Positions 51,431 through 56,312 of a DNA stretch of 56,312 nt are shown one piece after another; within the stretch, counting starts at the first letter, position 1, and every line of letters begins with the position of its first letter. The notes under the pieces are model-generated. The model saw only the letters and a list, made by a program, of their open reading frames with translations. It did no database searches and was not told where the DNA came from. This stretch comes from an uncultured Lachnospiraceae bacterium (GTDB lineage: Bacteria > Bacillota > Clostridia > Lachnospirales > Lachnospiraceae). Location: assembly GCA_947625875.1 (NCBI GenBank), contig CANQQG010000008.1:1-56312 (forward strand), given 5' to 3'. The position numbers and the translations under genes are program-made.

Positions 51431-52461
51431 ATCTGTTCGCGCTTCTCATTATAAATCCGGTATGTGCGCGTCCCGTCCCCCTGCTGCCCGATGACCAGAT
51501 ACCGCCCGAAATATTCCTGTTCCAAAATCGGACGGAACGCGGCTTTCTCCGATAGCTCCGCCAGATCCGCCGCATGGACGGAGCCGAGTATGCTGCACCC
51601 GCAATGAACCGCATACATAACCGCCGCAACGTCGTCTTCCATGCCAAGCTCATCGACCGCCAGAACCTGCGGCGACATTGTGCGGATCAAAAGCATCATG
51701 CCCTGCGATTTCGGACAACCGTCCAGCACGTCCGTCCGCAGCCCGATATCATTCTGCGGCACGCCATGATGGCAGCCCGCGATCTCAGAGCGTTCATCTA
51801 CCACGCTGACCTTTAACCCCATATGTCCCGCGCTTCCATCGGACAGCAGGCGGACGAAGTCGCGCAGCAGCGTCGTTTTTCCCCTGCCCGGCGCGGAGAC
51901 CAGCAGCGTATTGTAAATATCGGACTGCCGGTTGTCCTCCTCTTTGTAGAGATAGGAGACAAACGGTTCTGCGCATCCTTTTTTCTCATGGCTGATCCGG
52001 ATATTCAGATAAGAAATATTGCGCAGCGCCTGTATCCTGCCCTGCCCGAACACAGCCTGTCCGCTCAGCCCGACCCGGTGCCCGCCTTCTAACGTGATAA
52101 ACCCGTTGCGCACCTCCTCTTCAAATGCAAACATGGAATAGCGGCTGATAAAGACCAGCATCTCACTGATATCCTGCTGCGTCACGCGGTACGCCCCGGA
52201 ACCATCCCGCGTCAGCGCGCCGTCCCGTCCCGACAGGAAAAATTCCCGTCCTTCCGCCCAGAATACGATCGGCTGGCAGACGCGGATACGTATCTCTTCC
52301 AGGCCGCACAGCTCCCGCAGCGCCGCCCGCAGCCCGTCCCTTAAATGAACCGGAAAGATCTTTAACAGTTCCTCGATAACGCTCCCTCCTTCCCCTGCGC
52401 GCTGCCGCCCGCAGCCATTTCCCTTACGCGGGCCTGTATATAAAAAACAGCCATGAGACAC
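51424..52461 (-). CDS. spoIIIAA: Stage III sporulation protein AA (ATPase)
   Basis: A secretion-type ATPase that powers the SpoIIIA channel. Walker A is SAPGRGKTTLLRDFVRLLSD, Walker B is VLAVDELGMEDDVAAV, and GHRVGLSGQAV is conserved. The start is doubtful. The only canonical in-frame start is the GTG at 52459-52461, which sits inside the terminator of the upstream gene. A strong GGAGGG lies at 52384-52389, followed in frame by AGC GTT ATC GAG GAA, and the conserved EELLKIFP begins right there. Translation may therefore start at the ATC (52375-52377) or another non-AUG codon, giving about 317 residues. Confidence 0.9.
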   Translation of the reverse strand: MSHGCFLYTGPRKGNGCGRQRAGEGGSVIEELLKIFPVHLRDGLRAALRELCGLEEIRIRVCQPIVFWAEGREFFLSGRDGALTRDGSGAYRVTQQDISEMLVFISRYSMFAFEEEVRNGFITLEGGHRVGLSGQAVFGQGRIQALRNISYLNIRISHEKKGCAEPFVSYLYKEEDNRQSDIYNTLLVSAPGRGKTTLLRDFVRLLSDGSAGHMGLKVSVVDERSEIAGCHHGVPQNDIGLRTDVLDGCPKSQGMMLLIRTMSPQVLAVDELGMEDDVAAVMYAVHCGCSILGSVHAADLAELSEKAAFRPILEQEYFGRYLVIGQQGDGTRTYRIYNEKREQIC

Positions 52462-52482
52462 TTCTTTGAAGTTGTCCCATGA
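52442..52482 (-). terminator. Terminator of putP
   Basis: CATGAGACACTTC pairs with GAAGTTGTCCCATG around TTT (52452-52481), with a T-run TGTTTTTTA on the minus strand. It isolates the spoIIIA operon from putP. Confidence 0.85.
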
Positions 52483-52577
52483 CTTAATATATGTGCGTAA
52501 TCTTCATTTAGAACCGCTGCATGAAAATATTATTCCGTATCTTTGCATTTCACCGCCGGCTGCAGGCCGCCCGGCAT

Positions 52578-54101
52578 TTATCTCCCGACCGCACATTCAA
52601 ACTCCGCCTCCATCGCGGCGTCCGGCTTTTCCGTCAGCAGCGAAACCACGATATTGACCGCCAGCGCGACCAGAAACGCCGGGAGCAGCTCATAAATATC
52701 CCAGCCGCCGCCCATCGGGCGCACAAGGTATTTCCATACAAAGATCATAACGCCGCCTGTCAGCATACCCGCAAACGCGCCGAAGCGGTTGCTCCGCTTC
52801 CAGAACAGCGCACAGAGCATGACCGGTCCAAATGTCGCGCCAAAGCCCGCCCATGCGAAGCTTACGATGTTAAAGACATTACTGTCCGGATCCCTTGCAA
52901 GGAACACCGCGACCACGCTGATGAGGATAACCGTTGCCCGCGCCGCGATCAAAGAAGCCTTTTCGCTCATTTGAATGCCAAACGTATCGCGCAGGATATT
53001 CTGCGAGACGCTCGATGAAGCCGCCAGAAGCTGGCTGTCCGCCGTAGACATCGTAGCCGCCAAAATGCCCGCTAAAATAATGCCCGCGACCAGAGCGGCG
53101 AAAAATCCATGGCGGCTCAGCAGATCCGCGATCCTTACGATCACAGTTTCCGAGTCGCTGCCCGTAAGCGTTTCCATCGCGCCCGCCTTGCTGACGCCCA
53201 GCGCACAGATACCGATAAATACGGCAACCGCCATGGAAATAAATACCCACACCGTTGCGATCCGCCGGGATACCGTCAGCTTGTTTTCATCTTCAATCGC
53301 CATAAACCGGAGCAGGACATGCGGCATCCCAAAATATCCAAGCCCCCACGCAAGCATGGAGCATGTCGTGATAAACCCATACGGCTTCGCGCTCCCCGTC
53401 GCGGCGTCGTATGTATTGGTCAGTGAAAAATACCCCGGAAGGGCTTTCGCGTTTTCAATGACCGCGCCGAAACCGCCCGCCAGATGTCCGCTGTAAAATA
53501 CGACCGTAATAAGCGCAACCGTCATGACGATACTCTGGATCAGGTCTGTCGTGGAGGCCGCCAAGAAACCGCCCAATGCCGTATAGACCACGATAATGAC
53601 CGCGCAGACAACCATCGCAGCCATATAATCTACGCCAAATAACGTGGAAAAGAGTTTTCCGCACGCCGCAAAGCCGCTCGCCGTATACGGGATAAAGAAA
53701 ATGACAATAATGACTGCAGCGATCCCGTTCAGCAGTTTCTTATCATGATATCGTTTTGAAAAGAAATCCGGTATCGTGATCGCGTTGATCTGGTTACTGT
53801 ACCTGCGGATCCTTTTGGAAACAAAAAACCAGTTCAGCCATGTGCCAATCGCAAGCCCGAGCGCCGTCCATGTCGCGTCGCAGATACCGGTAAGATACGC
53901 CACGCCCGGCAGCCCCATCAGAAGCCAGCTCGACATATCGCTCGCCTCCGCGCTCATCGCCGTCACGAACGGCCCCAGCTTCCTGCCGCCCAGATAAAAG
54001 TCATCCGTAGAACTATTCGTCCTGGAAAATTTCACGCCGATCAGAACCATCAGCCCGAGATAGCATAATATCGCTATCATAATTACAATAGATGCATTCA
54101 T
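52578..54101 (-). CDS. putP: Sodium/proline symporter
   Basis: 507 residues from the ATG at 54099-54101 with GGAGAG at good spacing; the frame is open 15 codons further. A sodium:solute symporter (SSF) with about 13 transmembrane helices. AMSAEASDMSSWLLMGLPG, the SSF signature ALGGFLAASTTDLIQSIVM, and ILAATMSTADSQLLAASS with the sodium-binding Ser/Thr are typical of PutP. It likely imports proline as nutrient or osmolyte. It is monocistronic, with a palindrome TTGTATACAA at 54138-54147 upstream that could be an operator. Confidence 0.92.
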   Translation of the reverse strand: MNASIVIMIAILCYLGLMVLIGVKFSRTNSSTDDFYLGGRKLGPFVTAMSAEASDMSSWLLMGLPGVAYLTGICDATWTALGLAIGTWLNWFFVSKRIRRYSNQINAITIPDFFSKRYHDKKLLNGIAAVIIVIFFIPYTASGFAACGKLFSTLFGVDYMAAMVVCAVIIVVYTALGGFLAASTTDLIQSIVMTVALITVVFYSGHLAGGFGAVIENAKALPGYFSLTNTYDAATGSAKPYGFITTCSMLAWGLGYFGMPHVLLRFMAIEDENKLTVSRRIATVWVFISMAVAVFIGICALGVSKAGAMETLTGSDSETVIVRIADLLSRHGFFAALVAGIILAGILAATMSTADSQLLAASSSVSQNILRDTFGIQMSEKASLIAARATVILISVVAVFLARDPDSNVFNIVSFAWAGFGATFGPVMLCALFWKRSNRFGAFAGMLTGGVMIFVWKYLVRPMGGGWDIYELLPAFLVALAVNIVVSLLTEKPDAAMEAEFECAVGR

Positions 54102-54247
54102 AAAATCTCTCCATTCTGCCGTATTCCGGCTGTTTTTTGTATACAACAGCTAACAGTATAACATGAAATAAGGCAAAAAGAAAGAAATGAAGTATTTTTT
54201 CTCAATCTTCTTTCCTGGAATTCCCTGTGCTTGAATTATACAGGAAG

Positions 54248-54312
54248 CTCCTTTGAACGCAAAAAAAGCGCATGGTTTACAATTTACTGTTCCATGCGCC
54301 TTTCGGCTGTTA
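54248..54312. repeat. 64-bp repeat copy A with terminator hairpin
   Basis: CTCCTTTGAACGC followed by A-run, GCGCATGG, a 16-base loop, CCATGCGC and TTTCGGCTGTTA. On the minus strand the 8-bp hairpin is followed by TTTTTTT, so it ends the transcript of the nuclease gene 21 bp upstream. Copy B at 56249-56312 is identical apart from one A in the run and two bases near the end. Confidence 0.85.
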
Positions 54313-54332
54313 TAAGACTATTAGATTTCCTG

Positions 54333-55142
54333 CTATGCCATAACTGGTGTTGCTAACCCCTGAACTTCATCAACTGATAAGCCAGAATACAATGCTATTT
54401 TTTCTAATGGCAATTCTCCGTCCTTAATCATGCGGAGCGCATTATCTATTCTAACTTCTTTTTCTTTTTCATTCCTCATATCTTCCATAATTTTACACAT
54501 AGCCGCCACTCCTTTCTCGTCCTGCTTGAAATACCTTGCTTTCTTAGCAAGCGCTTCATAATTCATATCATCGGGATTGGCGCATGAAAAATCGTGCATT
54601 AACTTACCGACTTCATCATCGCCCCTGTATTTGCCGTTCACATACAGGATATGTGAACCGTCGCCAAACAATACTTTATTTTCCCCGATCGTAACATACC
54701 GCTCTACTGGATAGATCGGCTGATTGCCTTTCATTACATCATTTTCAGTTATAAAAATAACATAGCTGTCTGGAATATCCTCCGTTTTATCGCCCGCTTT
54801 TAGTATATGCGCGTCCAGCAGGCTGCTGTTGTGCCTTGCCCTTTTTGCGCCCGCTCCTGCGTCTTTCCGCTGAATTTCCACGTCAAATTCCCTGTTGTCA
54901 CTGTCAACCGCATGGACATCTAAGGTCGCGGAACGCCCCTGTAGATTCTTTAGCGGTTCCTGTGTCCGGACTGACTTGATTTTTATATTCCTTTTTCCTA
55001 AAATAATCTGCAATATCAGCTCCACACCCTCAAAATTATCCGCAAGGCAGATGGTCATAAAATCATCGTCCATATACCGGAGTGATTTCAAACGCTCTAA
55101 ATCCTCCTGATGTATCTGCTCCGTTGTATTCAACAATATCAC
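54333..55142 (-). CDS. Rpn-family recombination-promoting nuclease / PD-(D/E)XK transposase-like protein
   Basis: 269 residues. The first 110 residues carry a PD-(D/E)XK nuclease core: SATLDVHAVDSDNREFDVEIQRK with the metal-binding D and the ExQ pair. These proteins were first annotated as transposases and are now called Rpn or PDDEXK_2 family. The C-terminal half has helices and a short repeat-like DGELPLEKIALYSGLSVDEVQ, typical of the family and useful as a contact module. The start is the GTG at 55140-55142 or the TTG 6 bases later; AAGAAGG lies before both. Usually such genes occur in several variable copies per genome. Confidence 0.87.
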   Translation of the reverse strand: MILLNTTEQIHQEDLERLKSLRYMDDDFMTICLADNFEGVELILQIILGKRNIKIKSVRTQEPLKNLQGRSATLDVHAVDSDNREFDVEIQRKDAGAGAKRARHNSSLLDAHILKAGDKTEDIPDSYVIFITENDVMKGNQPIYPVERYVTIGENKVLFGDGSHILYVNGKYRGDDEVGKLMHDFSCANPDDMNYEALAKKARYFKQDEKGVAAMCKIMEDMRNEKEKEVRIDNALRMIKDGELPLEKIALYSGLSVDEVQGLATPVMA

Positions 55143-55281
55143 CTTCTTTCGCTGCTTTTATTATACATCGGATAATTCCTTTTGAAAACTGAATTTTTCG
55201 TGAAATTTTCACCTCAATACTTTTTCCAACTGAAACATGGATAGAAATGGCGGGGAATGACGCCGGATAATTGATATTCAT
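55063..55281 (-). CDS. Small ORF overlapping the start of the nuclease gene
   Basis: 72 codons. The ATG at 55279-55281 has GGAG at 6-7 bases, and the first 46 residues do not overlap another gene (MNINYPASFPAISIHVSVGK onward). The last part shares DNA with the nuclease start in another frame. It could be a small coupled protein or the worn start of a lost gene. I do not recognise it. Confidence 0.3.
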   Translation of the reverse strand: MNINYPASFPAISIHVSVGKSIEVKISRKIQFSKGIIRCIIKAAKEGDIVEYNGADTSGGFRAFEITPVYGR

Positions 55282-55300
55282 AGTGTTCTCCGTTCTGATT

Positions 55301-56066
55301 TTATTTCAAAGCTCCTGACGAATAAAGTTCTGCCCCGTACTCAATATCTATGCTCTTATCGTCTTTCAGGACATAATCCTTTCCGCCGATAGTTCCTTAT
55401 CAGACCGGAATACTGCTTCAAATACTCCTGTGCCATAGAATCCAGTTTTTCTTCCGCTTCGTTATCCATGATAATCAGCCCGCCACGGCTCTCATACCCA
55501 TTCGCCGTAACATATTTGATGCCGGTCTTTTTATCCTGATTAACCGTAAAGCCCTCCAGTTTCTTTTCGTTCAGTTCCTCTACGCCCAATGCTTCTTTCA
55601 AAGCGCTTTCCAGTTCCTCATCAACGGCTACCATGTTAAAGAAACCGTTTCCCCAATCGTTAATCAAAACCTTGCTGCCCGTCTTGTCATCCACCTGCAC
55701 CTGATTTTTCCCCAACTCCCAGATAAAGCCCTCTTTTCGGTTCTTATCATAGACGCCTAAATCCCCATATTCCGTTTCTTTCACGATATATCTGTCTGTT
55801 TCCACAGGTTTGATCGTCCCGGAATATTCCTGTCCCCTCTGAACGGAAAGATTGCGGAACAGTTCGCTGTGGCAGTTCCAACAGCAGGATTCTTTGTCCT
55901 CTGATTTTATATAGGCGTCTCTGGCGTTCTCCATTTTGGATAACAGCGCATCCGAAAAACGGAAAGTCCCGTCTTTCGTTGTATTCCGTTTCACATTCGG
56001 AACGCTGCTCCCTGAAAGCACACTGTTTATCTGCATAACATTCACCATCTTCCATAATTCTATCAT
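55301..56066 (-). pseudogene. Unknown protein with a C-terminal frameshift
   Basis: The intact frame covers 55356-56066 (236 residues) and ends in a basic, unlikely tail (RNYRRKGLCPERR). Next to it in another frame the sequence continues GTIGGKDYVLKDDKSIDIEY and ends at a TAA at 55301. That reads like the true C-terminus. The join lies near 55395-55400 (ATAAGG where ATAGG would keep the frame). The N-terminal part has CCWNCHSELF and later KVLINDWGNGFFNMVAVDEEL and GGLIIMDNEAEEKLD. No signal peptide or membrane helix. Function unknown. It is preceded by a SigD-like promoter. Confidence 0.6.
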
Positions 56067-56087
56067 CTTCCGTTTGGTTTACTTTAT

Positions 56088-56114
56088 ATATCGGGGAAAT
56101 TTGGCTTATTTTTG
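56088..56114 (-). promoter_or_regulatory. SigD (sigma-28)-like promoter
   Basis: On the minus strand CAAA (56111-56114), 15 bp, CCCGATAT (56088-56095), against the consensus TAAA-N15-GCCGATAT. One mismatch in each element. Confidence 0.6.
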
Positions 56115-56124
56115 ACAGGGATTG

Positions 56125-56158
56125 CGCAACTGGACATTTTTATGACGCAACTGGACAT
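56125..56158. repeat. Two direct 13-bp repeats (possible IS21-like terminal repeats)
   Basis: CGCAACTGGACAT occurs at 56125-56137 and 56146-56158, 21 bp apart. Multiple short repeats with a TGTCCAGTTGCG core remind me of ends of IS21-like elements, but no transposase is in the window. Confidence 0.5.
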
Positions 56159-56248
56159 AAAATCTCTCAAAAAAATAGAAATCAGGGGTTAAGTTTTTAG
56201 AAAATCGTCCGATAGTTACCGTCTGAATTGATTTCCAGCATCTTCCGC

Positions 56249-56312
56249 CTCCTTTGAACGCAAAAAAGCGCATGGTTTACAATTTACTGTTCCATGCGCC
56301 TTTACGCTGTTA
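56249..56312. repeat. 64-bp repeat copy B at the window edge
   Basis: A second copy of the repeat at 54248-54312, ending TTTACGCTGTTA. As a minus-strand terminator it should belong to a gene beyond the window end, perhaps another nuclease copy. Confidence 0.85.

Overview
The window looks like a chromosomal segment of an endospore-forming, probably motile Firmicute of class Clostridia. A Lachnospiraceae-type genome is the best guess. The reasons are the sporulation genes (gpr, spoIIP, the complete spoIIIAA-AH operon), an Ile T-box leader, TTG/GTG starts with strong GGAGG ribosome binding sites, and good SigA promoters with 17-bp spacers. This assignment is inference from gene content. Almost all genes lie on the minus strand. 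A near-perfect parS site at 46-61 suggests the segment lies in the origin-proximal part of the chromosome.

Layout. 0-3 kb: parS and a glcK - glycosyltransferase - flippase-like operon. 3-7 kb: the gpr-spoIIP pair, rpsT and holA. 7-23.2 kb: a 12-gene signalling block on one strand, reading HPt, REC-HD-GYP, PAS kinase, REC with a degenerate HD-GYP, CheR, CheB, CheY, CheA, CheW, a receptor without a sensor domain, a hybrid kinase with HPt, and a hybrid kinase with a C-terminal DegV (fatty-acid-binding) domain. It reads as a chemosensory pathway wired into a phosphorelay. 23.3-32 kb: a methyltransferase, glgP, ileS with T-box, a DUF4190-type membrane protein and a LacI regulator. 32-37.5 kb: recQ, a type I toxin-antitoxin locus, a GH51 arabinofuranosidase with a pair of AraR-like operators, and an unknown gene with a SigD-like promoter. 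37.5-40.8 kb: prfC, a GNAT acetyltransferase and a potassium channel.

40.8-44.9 kb is the most unusual part. It looks more AT-rich than its surroundings and carries an operon of a phosphoribosyltransferase, a P-loop kinase-HAD phosphatase fusion and a radical SAM protein with a SPASM-like tail. Beside it lie a PIN-domain fragment and a three-domain HTH(XRE)-PIN-ankyrin protein. I do not recognise this combination as a described system; nucleotide-like metabolite chemistry, possibly defensive, is the leading guess. 45-47 kb is a TetR - ABM monooxygenase - CMD/cupin operon. 47-54 kb is the spoIIIA operon and putP. 54.2-56.3 kb holds an Rpn-type nuclease gene and a frameshifted unknown gene with a SigD-like promoter, between two near-identical 64-bp repeats.

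Limits: all functions come from reading motifs and family resemblance by eye. No searches were run, and promoters and terminators are pattern matches.
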